Source: Actinokineospora terrae (GTDB lineage: Bacteria; Actinomycetota; Actinomycetes; Mycobacteriales; Pseudonocardiaceae). Taken from it: a stretch of DNA of 64,000 nt. The stretch spans positions 124,001 to 188,000 of the forward strand of contig NZ_FOGI01000010.1 in assembly GCF_900111175.1 (NCBI RefSeq), in the 5' to 3' direction. Below are positions 54,033 to 62,259 of this stretch, in pieces. Below the pieces are notes generated by a model that was given only the letters and a program-made list of their open reading frames with translations, ran no database searches and was not told the origin of the DNA. Position 1 is the stretch's first letter; the number at the start of each line of letters is the position of its first letter. The position numbers were made by a program, and so were the translations under genes.

Positions 54033-55330
54033 GCGATCCACGGGTTGAGGCGGCCCCAGTGGGGGAACCAGGGACTGGGGAGGGTGCGGTGACGGCTGTG
54101 GAGCGGGTTGAGGTGCCGTTGTCGCGGAACCGCAACTACACGCTGCTGTGGTTGGGGCAGGCTTGCGCTGAGATCGGGTTCAGCGCGTCGATGATCGCGT
54201 TTCCGCTGCTGGTCCTCGCGCTCACCGGGTCGGCGGCGGCTTCGGGGTTGGTGCTCGCGGCGGACGCGGTGGCGCAGTTGGTCGTGGGTTTGCCCGCCGG
54301 GGCGTTGGTCGACCGGTGGGATCGCAGGCGGGTGATGCTTGTTTGCGAAGCGGCCAATGTTGTTGCGTTGGGGTCGTTGGTGGCGGTCATCGTTGCTGGT
54401 GCGGCGACTGTGCCGCACATGGTCGCGGTGGCTGTGGTGCTCGGTGTGTGCCGCGCGCTGTTCGAGCCGGCGGAGGACGCGAGCCTGCCGTCGTTGGTGC
54501 CGGACTCGCAGCTCGCGACCGCCATCTCGCTCAACGCCGCCCGGTCGTCCATCGGGCAGATGGCGGGCAACGCCCTCGGGGGCGCGCTGTTCGCGGTCGG
54601 CCGGTGGGTGCCGTTCCTGCTCGACCTCGTCACCCACTTCATCTCGTTCGTCGCCCTGGCGTTCATCCGGATGCCGAAGCGCGCGCCGCGGACCGAGGAC
54701 AGCCACCTCGGGCGGGAGATCATCGAGGGCATGCGGTGGGTGTTGGCGCACCGGGAGGTCCGGGTCACCGCCGTGTGCGCGCTCGCGTTGAACTTCTTCT
54801 TCAGCGCGTACTACCTGGTCGTCATCGTCCTCGCCGAGCGCGGCGGGGTCTCGGCGGCCGAGATCGGCATCATGGCGGCGATGCTCGGGGTCGGTGGCAT
54901 CGTCGGCTCGCTCATCGCACCGTTCCTGCACCGGGTGCTCAGCCCGTATGTTTCCATCGTCGGCGTGTTCTGGGTGCTCACCGCGCTCGCCCCGCTCGCA
55001 ACGTTGACCGACCAGGGGCTGGTGCTCGGCGCCCTGTTCGCCGGGATGGCCCTGCTCGCGCCGACCGCGAACACCACCATCACCACCCACCAGCTCCTGC
55101 TCACCCCCGACGAACTGCGCGGCAGGCTCAGCGGCGTCATGAGCGTCGTCGTCGGCGGCGCGGCCGCGCTGGGACCGGCCCTGGGCGGTGTGCTCGTCGA
55201 GGCCGTCTCGCCGGACACCGCCGTCCTGGTGGCCGCCGCGGGCATGGCGGTGGTCACCCTGCTCGTCACGATCAACCCGACGCTGCGTCGGTACCCGGGA
55301 AAGTCCGAGAGAGAGGAAGCAACACCGTGA
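54029..55330 (+). CDS. MFS exporter of the NRPS cluster
   Basis: This is a 433-aa, 12-helix major facilitator of the enterobactin-exporter (EntS)-like MFS group. After a ~30-residue charged N-terminus, helix 1 reads YTLLWLGQACAEIGFSASMI, then motif A GLPAGALVDRWDRRRVMLV and a RALFEPAEDASLPSLVPDSQ segment characteristic of that group. The ATG at 54029 overlaps the NRPS 2 stop, so translation is coupled. Its own stop overlaps the MbtH start (GTGA). The position in the operon indicates that it exports the peptide and may provide self-protection. Confidence 0.93.
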   Translation: MSDPRVEAAPVGEPGTGEGAVTAVERVEVPLSRNRNYTLLWLGQACAEIGFSASMIAFPLLVLALTGSAAASGLVLAADAVAQLVVGLPAGALVDRWDRRRVMLVCEAANVVALGSLVAVIVAGAATVPHMVAVAVVLGVCRALFEPAEDASLPSLVPDSQLATAISLNAARSSIGQMAGNALGGALFAVGRWVPFLLDLVTHFISFVALAFIRMPKRAPRTEDSHLGREIIEGMRWVLAHREVRVTAVCALALNFFFSAYYLVVIVLAERGGVSAAEIGIMAAMLGVGGIVGSLIAPFLHRVLSPYVSIVGVFWVLTALAPLATLTDQGLVLGALFAGMALLAPTANTTITTHQLLLTPDELRGRLSGVMSVVVGGAAALGPALGGVLVEAVSPDTAVLVAAAGMAVVTLLVTINPTLRRYPGKSEREEATP

Positions 55331-55524
55331 GGGACGACATCGCCTTCCAGGTCCTGGTCAACGACGAGGACCAGTACTCCCTGTGGCCCGCCGACCGCGA
55401 GGTCCCCGCGGGCTGGCGCCCCGACGGCTTCACCGGCACCAAGGACGAATGCTCCACCCACGTCGACGAGGTGTGGACCGACATGCGCCCCCGCTCCCTC
55501 CGCGAGGCCATGAACCCCTCCTGA
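55327..55524 (+). CDS. MbtH-family protein
   Basis: This is a 65-aa protein. The GTG start at 55327 overlaps the exporter stop, and GAGGAAG lies nine bases upstream. The full family signature is present: NDEDQYSLWP, VPAGWR, then WTDMRPRSL. MbtH proteins bind A domains and are often required for their folding and activity, so this one most likely partners the A domains of the two NRPSs. A strong hairpin follows seven bases after the stop and ends the cluster. Confidence 0.97.
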   Translation: MRDDIAFQVLVNDEDQYSLWPADREVPAGWRPDGFTGTKDECSTHVDEVWTDMRPRSLREAMNPS

Positions 55525-55529
55525 CCCCA

Positions 55530-56475
55530 CCGGCGGCGGCCACCCCGGCCGCCGCCAAAGGGCTCGGGCGCGGCTGCCGGGATGTGCGATCACCGCAGCG
55601 CTACGCGCCCGGACGTGCCAACGGCCACGATTGCTGCCTGACCCGCTTCAGCGGTGGTCACTCCGGCTACCGCCCGAGGGGTTCGGGTGCGCAAGGCCGG
55701 GCCGCAGCGCGATCACCGGCGAGCGTCGGCGCCCCGTGCGCACGCACCCGCGCGCTCGGGGCGTGCCAGGGCCACGATTGTTGTCTGGCTCCTGCGCGAG
55801 GCCACGGGTCCTGCCTGACCTCATCGGTGGCGGCCACCTGGACGTTGCTGAGGGGTTCGGGTGTGCAGGGTTGTCGGGTCGGTGCGGGAGTTGTGATCAC
55901 CGCTCCACCGCAGTGCACCGTCCCCGCGGGGCCGCGATTGTTGCCTAGCTCCTGCGCGAGGCCGCGAGTCCTGCCTGACCTCACCGGTGGCGGCCACCTG
56001 GACGTTGCTGAGGGGTTCGGGTGTGCACGGTTGTCGGGTCGGTGCGGGAGTTGTGATCACCGCTCCACCGCAGTGCACCGTGCCCGCGTGGCCACGATTG
56101 TTGCCTAGCTCCTGCGCGAGGCCGCGAGTCCTGCCTGACCCCACCGGTGGCGGCCACCTGGACGTTGCCGAGGGGTTCGGGTGCGCAGGGTTGTCGGGTC
56201 GGAGCCGGAGTTGCGATCATCGTCCACCGCAGTGCACCGTGCTCGGGCGCTCCAGGGCCAGGATTGTTGCGTGGCTCCTGCGCGAGGCCATAGGCCCGGA
56301 CTCCCACGGGTGGCGGCCACTCCGGCCGCCGCCGGGGGCTCGGGCTCGGCAATCACCGTTGCGCTGCCGAGCTGGACGTTGCGATTGCTGGCGACCCTGG
56401 CCGCGCACAAGCAGCGATCGGCGGCAATCGTGGCCAAGCCGGGCCCTCCGGCGTCCGCGTGACCACCTCCTCAGC
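55530..56475. repeat. Six diverged ~160-bp tandem repeats, non-coding
   Basis: A unit headed by GGTGGCGGCCAC starts at about 55532, 55653, 55826, 55986, 56146 and 56309, with spacings of 121, 173, 160, 160 and 163 bases. Within a unit the order is: GGTGGCGGCCACCTGGACGT, GAGGGGTTCGGGTGTGCA, GTTGTCGGGTCGG, GATCACCGCTCCACCGCAGT, GCACCGT, ATTGTTGCCTAGCTCCTGCG and GAGTCCTGCCTGACC. Copies 3, 4 and 5 are nearly identical; copies 1, 2 and 6 are diverged. Copies 1 and 6 carry a full GGCGGCCAC-loop-GGCCGCC hairpin. The open frames here all repeat the same low-complexity peptide and are not genes. The function is unknown. Confidence 0.85.
55532..55556 (+). terminator. Hairpin terminator after the NRPS operon
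   Basis: GGCGGCGGCC (55532-55541) pairs perfectly with GGCCGCCGCC (55547-55556) across an ACCCC loop, followed by AAAGGG. It begins eight bases after the mbtH stop. It is also the head of the first copy of the tandem repeat described next. Confidence 0.8.
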
Positions 56476-56493
56476 CGCCACGGGTGCCCGACC

Positions 56494-57429
56494 TCAGCTC
56501 GACTCGCGGATCACCAGTTCCGTGGCGAGCACGATCGACTGCGGTAAGTCCTGTTCCCCGGTCAGCTCCGCCACCAGTCGCCAGGCAGCCGTGTTGCCCA
56601 GGTCCTCCGCCGACTGCCGTACCGTCGTCAGCGCAGGTGTGCACACCGTTGCCGCGACCGAGTCGTCGAAGCCCACCACCGATACGTCCTCCGGCACCCG
56701 TGCCCCCACCGACCGCAGGTACCGCACCGCGCCGATGGCGATCGCATCGGTTGCGCAGAATACGCCGTCGATGTCCGGGGTCGAGGCCAGCAGTCCGGCC
56801 AATGCCGCTGCTCCCGAGTCCGGTGTCAGCGCGCACGGCACCACCCCGGCGGGCGGCGACCCGCCCAGGGCACGCCGAAACCCGGCCACCCGGTCGACGC
56901 ACGCCGCCACGTCGGGTGGTCCAGCCAGTACCCCCACCCGGGCCCGTCCGCGCGCCACCAGATGCCGACCGGCAAGCACCCCGCCGCCCAGGTTGTCCGA
57001 GTCCACATAGGCCAGTCCGCCGCTCAGTGGCCTGCCGACGAGCACCACCGGGACCGACAACCCCCGCGGCAACGGGTCGTGCCCGTCCATGCTCACCACC
57101 AGGCAACCGTCCACATCGGACACCGAGGGCGGGTTCACCGCCACCACCGCCCGCCGCCCATCGAGCCCCGACGTCACGCCCCGCAACACCCCCGTCAGGA
57201 ACGCGTCGTCGAAGACTCGGTCGTGCACCTCGGACACGACCACCGCCACCGTGTCCGTGCGCGTCCCGGCCAGTGATCGTGCGGCCTGGTTCGGCAGGTA
57301 TCGCATCGATGCGACGGCCGACTCCACCGCTGCCCGCGTCGCCGGGCTCACCCCGGAGGAGCCGTTGAGGACGCGCGAGACCGTCGACCGGGACACCCCG
57401 GCGAGCCGCGCCACCTCTTCCAGGTTCAC
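56494..57429 (-). CDS. LacI-family repressor of the sugar ABC operon
   Basis: This is a 311-aa repressor. The GTG at 57429 overlaps the stop of the upstream permease (GTGA), and longer frames are rejected because the HTH starts right here: NLEEVARLAGVSRSTVSRVL, with the hinge-helix region PNQAARSLAG. The ligand-binding domain (about 60-311) is periplasmic-binding-protein-like (GCLVVSMDG, GFDDSVAATVCTPALTTVRQ). It is the last gene of the transporter operon. The operator upstream of the operon, TGGGAGCGCTCCCA, is the sequence recognised by CebR-type LacI proteins, so it probably represses its own operon until a sugar, perhaps a cello-oligosaccharide, is present. Confidence 0.92.
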   Translation of the reverse strand: MNLEEVARLAGVSRSTVSRVLNGSSGVSPATRAAVESAVASMRYLPNQAARSLAGTRTDTVAVVVSEVHDRVFDDAFLTGVLRGVTSGLDGRRAVVAVNPPSVSDVDGCLVVSMDGHDPLPRGLSVPVVLVGRPLSGGLAYVDSDNLGGGVLAGRHLVARGRARVGVLAGPPDVAACVDRVAGFRRALGGSPPAGVVPCALTPDSGAAALAGLLASTPDIDGVFCATDAIAIGAVRYLRSVGARVPEDVSVVGFDDSVAATVCTPALTTVRQSAEDLGNTAAWRLVAELTGEQDLPQSIVLATELVIRESS

Positions 57430-58214
57430 CCCAGTGCTGCCCCGTCGAGGCCGCGGCGGCCGAACGCGGCGAACACCAGCAGGACCGGCACGGTGGCCAG
57501 GGTGGTGCCCGCGAGGACGAGCGGGTAGTCCACATAGTGTCCGGACTGCAACCGTTCCAGTGCAAGTTGCACCGTCGGGTGGTCCGCGTCGAGCGCGACC
57601 AGCGGCCACAGGAAGTCGTTCCAGCTGGCCATGAACGTGAACATACCCAGTGCCGCCAGTGCCGGGCGGACCGACGGCAGGCAGACGTGCCAGTAGGCGC
57701 GCGCCAGCGAGCAGCCGTCCACCCGCGCGGCGTCCACGAGTTCCGCCGGGACGGCCGAGAGCGTGTACTGGCGCATCCAGAACACCCCGAGCGCGGTCAC
57801 CAGGTTCGGCACGATCACCGCCTGCAGCCCTCCAGCCCAGCCCAGCTCCGCCATCGCCAGGTACAGCGGGATGATCCCCAATTGCGTCGGCAGCGCCATC
57901 GTCGCCACCACGAACCGGAACATCCGGTCCCGGCCGGGGAAGCGCGCCCGCGCGAACGCGAACCCGGCCAGGCTGGCGAACACCACCGTCGAGACGGTCA
58001 CGGTGCCCGCGACGACCACGCTATTGCCCAGTGCCCGCCAGAAGGGCACCGTGTCGAAAACCCGCCGGGCGTTGTCCAGGAAGTGCCCACCGGGCACCAG
58101 CGTCGCGCCGGTCATCGACACCGCGTCCTGGCTGCCGACCAGGAACGCCCAGTAGTACGGGAACAGCGAGCCCGCCACGAACGCCAGCAGCAGCAGGCAG
58201 GTCGGCGCCCTCAC
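57426..58214 (-). CDS. Sugar ABC transporter permease (MalG/CebG type)
   Basis: This is a 262-aa inner-membrane permease. The GTG at 58214 overlaps the preceding permease stop (GTGA). About six helices are visible, with the EAA loop ELVDAARVDGCSLARAYWHV CLP near residue 180, the contact for the ABC ATPase. The family resemblance is to MalG-type CUT1 permeases. No ATPase gene is in the operon; in actinomycetes a shared ATPase such as MsiK, encoded elsewhere, usually energises such systems. Confidence 0.92.
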   Translation of the reverse strand: MRAPTCLLLLAFVAGSLFPYYWAFLVGSQDAVSMTGATLVPGGHFLDNARRVFDTVPFWRALGNSVVVAGTVTVSTVVFASLAGFAFARARFPGRDRMFRFVVATMALPTQLGIIPLYLAMAELGWAGGLQAVIVPNLVTALGVFWMRQYTLSAVPAELVDAARVDGCSLARAYWHVCLPSVRPALAALGMFTFMASWNDFLWPLVALDADHPTVQLALERLQSGHYVDYPLVLAGTTLATVPVLLVFAAFGRRGLDGAALG

Positions 58215-59098
58215 CCGTCGACGCCCGCCATCCGCCTGGTCAGCCGGTAGTTCACCCAGGCGAGCAAGGCGACCAGCAGCACCAGCACCCAGGCCACCGC
58301 CGAGGCGTAGCCGAGCCGCCGGGTCTCGAAGGCCGACTGGTACACGTACAGCGCGACGGTCTGGAACTGCCCGGACGCGCCGCCGTTGGCCGATCCCGGT
58401 TGCGCGTCGAGCAGCTTGGGCTCGGTGAACACCTGCAGCCCGCCGATGGTCGAGGTGACCACCACGAACAGCAGCGTCGGGCGCAGCAGCGGCAGCGTCA
58501 CGTGCCGGAACCGGCGCCACCGACCCGCACCGTCCACAATGGCCGCCTCGTACAGCGTCGGCGGGATGGCCCGCATCGCCGCCAGCACGACCAGCGCGTT
58601 GTAGCCGGTCCAGCGCCAGTTCACCATCACCGCGATCGCCACGTGCCCGGCGAGCCGGTCGGCCTGCCAGTCGACCGGGTCGAGCCCGAGCCCGGCCAGC
58701 GCGGCGTTGACCAACCCGTAGCGGGGTCCGAACAGGTTGGCGAACACGATCCCCACCGCCACCACGCTCATCGCCGTCGGCGCCAGCACCGCGACCCGCC
58801 AGCCGGTGCTCGGCCGCGGCGCCGCGTCCAGCAGCGCCGCGACCCCGACCGCCACCACCAGCTGCGGGCCGGTGGCGAGCAGGAAGATGCTCAGCGTGTT
58901 GACCAGCGCGGTGCCGAACCGGTCGTCGCCGAGCAGTTCGGCGTAGTTGGCCAGTCCGACGAAACCGGGGGAGTCGCCGACCAGGTCCCAGGAGAACAGC
59001 GAGACGTACCCGGTGTAGAGCAACGGGAACAGGCCGGTGACGGTGAACAGGACGAAGAACGGCGCGACCAGCAGGTAGGGCGCGAGCCTGGTTCTCAC
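58211..59098 (-). CDS. Sugar ABC transporter permease (MalF/CebF type)
   Basis: This is a 295-aa permease. The GTG at 59098 overlaps the binding-protein stop (GTGA). The N-terminal helix APYLLVAPFFVLFTVTGLFP and the EAA loop TLYEAAIVDGAGRWRRFRHV TLP near residue 200 are visible, with about six transmembrane helices. It pairs with the downstream permease to form the membrane channel. Confidence 0.92.
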   Translation of the reverse strand: MRTRLAPYLLVAPFFVLFTVTGLFPLLYTGYVSLFSWDLVGDSPGFVGLANYAELLGDDRFGTALVNTLSIFLLATGPQLVVAVGVAALLDAAPRPSTGWRVAVLAPTAMSVVAVGIVFANLFGPRYGLVNAALAGLGLDPVDWQADRLAGHVAIAVMVNWRWTGYNALVVLAAMRAIPPTLYEAAIVDGAGRWRRFRHVTLPLLRPTLLFVVVTSTIGGLQVFTEPKLLDAQPGSANGGASGQFQTVALYVYQSAFETRRLGYASAVAWVLVLLVALLAWVNYRLTRRMAGVDG

Positions 59099-60387
59099 CG
59101 GGCGATCTTCTCCGCGCCCTGGACCAGCCGCCGCCACCCCTCCTCCGGCGTGGTGCCCTGCTCGACCGCGCGCAACGCGGGCGTCACCACGGCCTCCTGG
59201 ATGCGCCCGTCGCCCGGCCCCTTGTACTGCGGCGCGGACACCTTGCGGGCCTGCGCGGCGAACAGCTCCCCGGTGCGCGCCCCGCCGAAGTACTCGTCGA
59301 CGGTGCCCAGCAGCCGCGGCGAGGTGAGCGCCTCGACCTGGCTGGGGAAGTTCCCGGTGCGCGCGAACGCCCGGATCTGCTGCTCCGGCGCGGTGAGCCA
59401 GGCGGCCAGCTCCGCGGCCTCCCTGGGGTGTGCGCTCTGCTTGGGCACCGCCAGGTACGAGCCTCCCCAGTTGCCGCCGCCACCGGGGAACGCGCCGGTG
59501 ACCGCCCAGCGGCCCGCGTTCGCCGGACCCGCCTGCGCCTTGATCACGCCCAACATCCAGGACGGGCAGGTCTTCGTGGCGAACGCGCCCGCCCGGAACC
59601 CGGCCTCCCACTCGGCGGAGAACGCGGTCAGCCCGGCGGACTGGCCGCGGCGGGTCGCGGCGGTCACCGCGTCCCAGTTCTGCCTGATGGCCGGGTTGGT
59701 GGCCACCACCAGGGTGTCGTCGGTGTCGAAGTACCCGGTCGCCAGCTGGTTGTGCATGGCGTTGAAGATCTGCGCCGCCGAGTCGAACCACGGCTTGCCG
59801 GTGCGGGCGGCGTAGTCGTCACCGGCGGCGAAGTAGCTGTCCCACGAGGAGAACAGCGGCTTGACCAGCTCCGGGTCGGTCGGCAGGCCCGCGGCGGCGA
59901 ACAGGTCGACCCGGTAGCACATGGCGAGCGGGCCGATGTCGGTCCCGTAGCCGATGAGCGAGCCGTCCCTGGCCTTGGCCGCGGCGTACTTCCAGTCCAG
60001 CCAGCGGTTCCCGGTGACGTCCCTGGGGCCGATCACCGCCAGGTCCTGGAACAGCCGGGACGCGGCGAGGGCATCGGACAGGTGCCCCTCCTCGATCGCG
60101 ACCACGTCGGTGAGCCCGGAACCAGCGCCCAAGCGGGTGAACAGCTGCTGGTGGTAGGTGCCGCCCTGGCCGGTCCGCTGGTGCCGGACCTTGATCCCGG
60201 GGTGCTTCTGCTGGTACTCGATGAGCAGGTCCTCGTAACCGAACTCGGTGAACGTGGCGATGCTCAGTTCCAGTGGCGCACCGGGTTCGCGCGCGGCGAT
60301 CCCGGTGCCACAGGCGGACGGTGTGGTGATGAGGGCGGTTGCGGTGGCGATGGCGAGGGCGCGGACCCTCCACGGTTGACGGCGCAC
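59095..60387 (-). CDS. Sugar-binding lipoprotein of the ABC transporter (CebE-like)
   Basis: This is a 430-aa extracellular solute-binding protein. The GTG at 60387 follows GAGGGG. The signal peptide ends in a lipobox with Cys26 (TTPSAC-G), so it is a lipoprotein. The CUT1 fold is clear: LELSIATFTEFGYEDLLIEY, IGYGTDIGPLAMCYRVDLFA and LAAWLTAPEQQIRAFARTGN. The GTDIGPLAMCYR region resembles cellobiose-binding CebE proteins, and the CebR-like operator upstream supports oligosaccharide uptake. The substrate is inferred, not shown. Confidence 0.92.
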   Translation of the reverse strand: MRRQPWRVRALAIATATALITTPSACGTGIAAREPGAPLELSIATFTEFGYEDLLIEYQQKHPGIKVRHQRTGQGGTYHQQLFTRLGAGSGLTDVVAIEEGHLSDALAASRLFQDLAVIGPRDVTGNRWLDWKYAAAKARDGSLIGYGTDIGPLAMCYRVDLFAAAGLPTDPELVKPLFSSWDSYFAAGDDYAARTGKPWFDSAAQIFNAMHNQLATGYFDTDDTLVVATNPAIRQNWDAVTAATRRGQSAGLTAFSAEWEAGFRAGAFATKTCPSWMLGVIKAQAGPANAGRWAVTGAFPGGGGNWGGSYLAVPKQSAHPREAAELAAWLTAPEQQIRAFARTGNFPSQVEALTSPRLLGTVDEYFGGARTGELFAAQARKVSAPQYKGPGDGRIQEAVVTPALRAVEQGTTPEEGWRRLVQGAEKIAR

Positions 60388-60415
60388 GGGACCCCTCAGA
60401 AGTCGAGTCGGGGGT

Positions 60416-60429
60416 TGGGAGCGCTCCCA
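60416..60429. promoter_or_regulatory. LacI/CebR-like operator 1
   Basis: TGGGAGCGCTCCCA is a perfect 14-base palindrome located 29 bases upstream of the binding-protein start. It is identical to the CebR box known from Streptomyces. A TTGACA (minus strand, 60471-60476) lies further upstream, with a weak -10-like CACACT 18 bases from it, so the operator would lie downstream of that promoter and block transcription. Confidence 0.85.
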
Positions 60430-60513
60430 CGGCGGAGCTGATCATCAGTGTGGCCTGGATTACACTACGGTGTCAAGATCCCGGGAAAACGGGGTCTGAC
60501 AAGGGAAATCCCC

Positions 60514-60527
60514 TGGGAACGCTCCCG
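60514..60527. promoter_or_regulatory. LacI/CebR-like operator 2 (degenerate)
   Basis: TGGGAACGCTCCCG matches the operator at 60416 with two changes. The centres are 98 bases apart, and this copy is on the side facing the ATP-grasp gene. It may allow looping or bring the divergent biosynthetic gene under the same repressor. Confidence 0.6.
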
Positions 60528-60670
60528 GCGGCGCCCGGCCGGTGCTCTAGACCACTCGTTTACAGTTCGCCCGCCGGAGGTTGCTCGCCGTGAGGTCGGC
60601 ACCCACCATGGAGTCCCTCCGCTCAACCCACCACCCAGCGCGGCCCCGCCCGCGGTCGAAGGGGGACCAG

Positions 60671-62158
60671 GTGGACGACACCGGCGAGCACGCGGCGTTC
60701 CGCCGAGCCCAGCGGCGCGTGCCGGACCTGTTCACCCCCACCGGCGCCCCGCGCACCGTGGTCGTGGTGCCCAGCCTGAGCATGGACAGCACCAGCCTCG
60801 GCAAGATCCCCGGCATCGGCCACTACGAGGAACGACTGCTGTTCCTGCTGCAGCTGCTCAGGGACCCGCACACGCGCGTGGTGTACGTGACCAGCACCGC
60901 CGTGGCGCCGGAGGTCCTCGACTACGCGCTGGACCTGGTGCCGTCGCTGCCCCGCGCGCACGCCAGGGCGCGCCTCACCATGCTCGACTGCGCCAGCACC
61001 GAGCCCATCCCGCTCACCGCGAAGATCCTGCGCCGCCCCGGTCTGCTCGCCCGGTTGCGCGGACTCGCCCGCCAGGACGCGGTCCTGGTGCCGTTCACCA
61101 GCTCCGGCCTCGAACGCACGCTGGCCGTGCGGCTGGGGTTGCCGCTCTACGCGCCCGACCCGGACCTGGCCGAGCTGGGGTCGAAAACCGGGTCCCGCAG
61201 GCTGTTCCAGGCCGCGGGCGTGCCGGTCGCCGACGGTGCCGAGGGTCTGCGCGACGTCGGTGACCTCGTGGACGCGTTGGCGCAGCTGCGCGGCCGCGAT
61301 CCCGCCACGGCCCGGGCGATCATCAAGCTCAACCACAGCTTCGGCGCGGGCGGCAACGTCCTGTTCTCCTTCGCGGGCGCCCCCGCCTCCGGCCTGCAAC
61401 CCTGGCTGCGCCGGGAACTACCGCGCCGAGCGGTGTTCGCGACACCGCCGGACGAGTGGGAGCGGTACGCCGGTGAGGTGGAGGTGATGGGAGCCGTGGT
61501 GGAGCGGCTCATGGAGGGCGACGAGGTGACCTCGCCGTCCGCCCAGATGATGATGAGCACCTCCGGCGAGGTGGGGGTCTTCACCACGCACGACCAGGTG
61601 CTCGACGGGCAGATCTTCGCGGGCTGCGCGTTCCCGGCGCGCGCGGAGTACCGGCTGGAGATCCAGGCCCTGGCACTGCGGGCCGCCCACGCGCTCGCGG
61701 CCCGGTCGGTGGTCGGGATCGCCAGCATCGACTTCGTCTCGGTGCGGACCGGCGGCACGTGGCGGCACTGCGCGCTGGAGCTGAACCTGCGGATGGGCGG
61801 CGGCACGGCACCGTACTTCCTGCTGCACGGGCTGGTCGAGGGCGCCTACGACCCCGCGACCGGGCGGTACCTCACCCCGGACGGCACCCCGCGCTCGTAC
61901 TTCGCCACGGATCGCCTGTACCGCACCGAGTACAGCGCACTGTCCCCTTCGGACGTCATCGACACCCTTGTCGGCGAACGCTTCCACTACCGCTCCGGCA
62001 CCCGCACCGGGACCGTGGCGTACATGCTGGGCGCCCTGGAGATCGGCCGCTTCGGTGTGGTGTCCATCGCCCACGACACCCCCGCCGCCGAGGCCAGGCA
62101 CCACGAACTGGTCCGCGCCTTCGACACCCGGGTGGCCGAGGTCGCCCAGACCGGCTGA
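60671..62158 (+). CDS. ATP-grasp peptide ligase (PGM1-related)
   Basis: This protein of about 495 aa starts at the GTG at 60671, chosen because AAGGGGGA lies just upstream. In-frame starts at 60581 (TTG) and 60608 (ATG) are possible. The N-terminal domain (TVVVVPSLSMDSTSLGKIPG) is followed by an ATP-grasp core: GSKTGSRRLFQAAGVPV, ARAIIKLNHSFGAGGNVLF (nucleotide-binding Lys) and CALELNLRMGGGTAPYFLLH (Mg-binding Glu and Asn). This matches the PGM1-type peptide ligases, the family that joins a non-proteinogenic N-terminal residue to a peptide in pheganomycin biosynthesis. It precedes a GCS2-type ligase and a diiron enzyme, suggesting a small ligase-based pathway. Confidence 0.85.
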   Translation: MDDTGEHAAFRRAQRRVPDLFTPTGAPRTVVVVPSLSMDSTSLGKIPGIGHYEERLLFLLQLLRDPHTRVVYVTSTAVAPEVLDYALDLVPSLPRAHARARLTMLDCASTEPIPLTAKILRRPGLLARLRGLARQDAVLVPFTSSGLERTLAVRLGLPLYAPDPDLAELGSKTGSRRLFQAAGVPVADGAEGLRDVGDLVDALAQLRGRDPATARAIIKLNHSFGAGGNVLFSFAGAPASGLQPWLRRELPRRAVFATPPDEWERYAGEVEVMGAVVERLMEGDEVTSPSAQMMMSTSGEVGVFTTHDQVLDGQIFAGCAFPARAEYRLEIQALALRAAHALAARSVVGIASIDFVSVRTGGTWRHCALELNLRMGGGTAPYFLLHGLVEGAYDPATGRYLTPDGTPRSYFATDRLYRTEYSALSPSDVIDTLVGERFHYRSGTRTGTVAYMLGALEIGRFGVVSIAHDTPAAEARHHELVRAFDTRVAEVAQTG

Positions 62159-62198
62159 GCGCGGGCTCACCCGAACAGGGCCCGTGTGGACTGCCCGC

Positions 62199-62236
62199 GG
62201 TTGACCCCGGGCGGCCGCGGGTATCCCGGGTCAACC
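62199..62236. promoter_or_regulatory. Inverted repeat ahead of the GCS2-type gene
   Basis: GGTTGACCCCGGG (62199-62211) pairs with CCCGGGTCAACC (62225-62236) across 13 bases, with one bulged C. It lies between the ATP-grasp stop and the next ribosome site, so it may act as a partial terminator, an attenuator or a regulator site. Confidence 0.55.
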
Positions 62237-62259
62237 GACCTCACTCCAGGGAGACCGCC

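Noticed and set aside
48609..54041. Antisense open frame of 1810 codons opposite NRPS 2 (and similar ones at 35046-39833 and 43038-48512)
   Set aside because: Same artefact of high GC coding sequence; the plus strand holds continuous, motif-complete NRPS domains.
55821..56352. Minus-strand frames in the tandem repeat encoding a repeated peptide
   Set aside because: The peptide only reflects the DNA repeat; lengths differ, frames break in diverged copies and no ribosome sites precede them.
55532..56475. Possible CRISPR array in the repeat region
   Set aside because: Repeats are ~160 bp, contiguous and without short unique spacers, and no cas genes are present.
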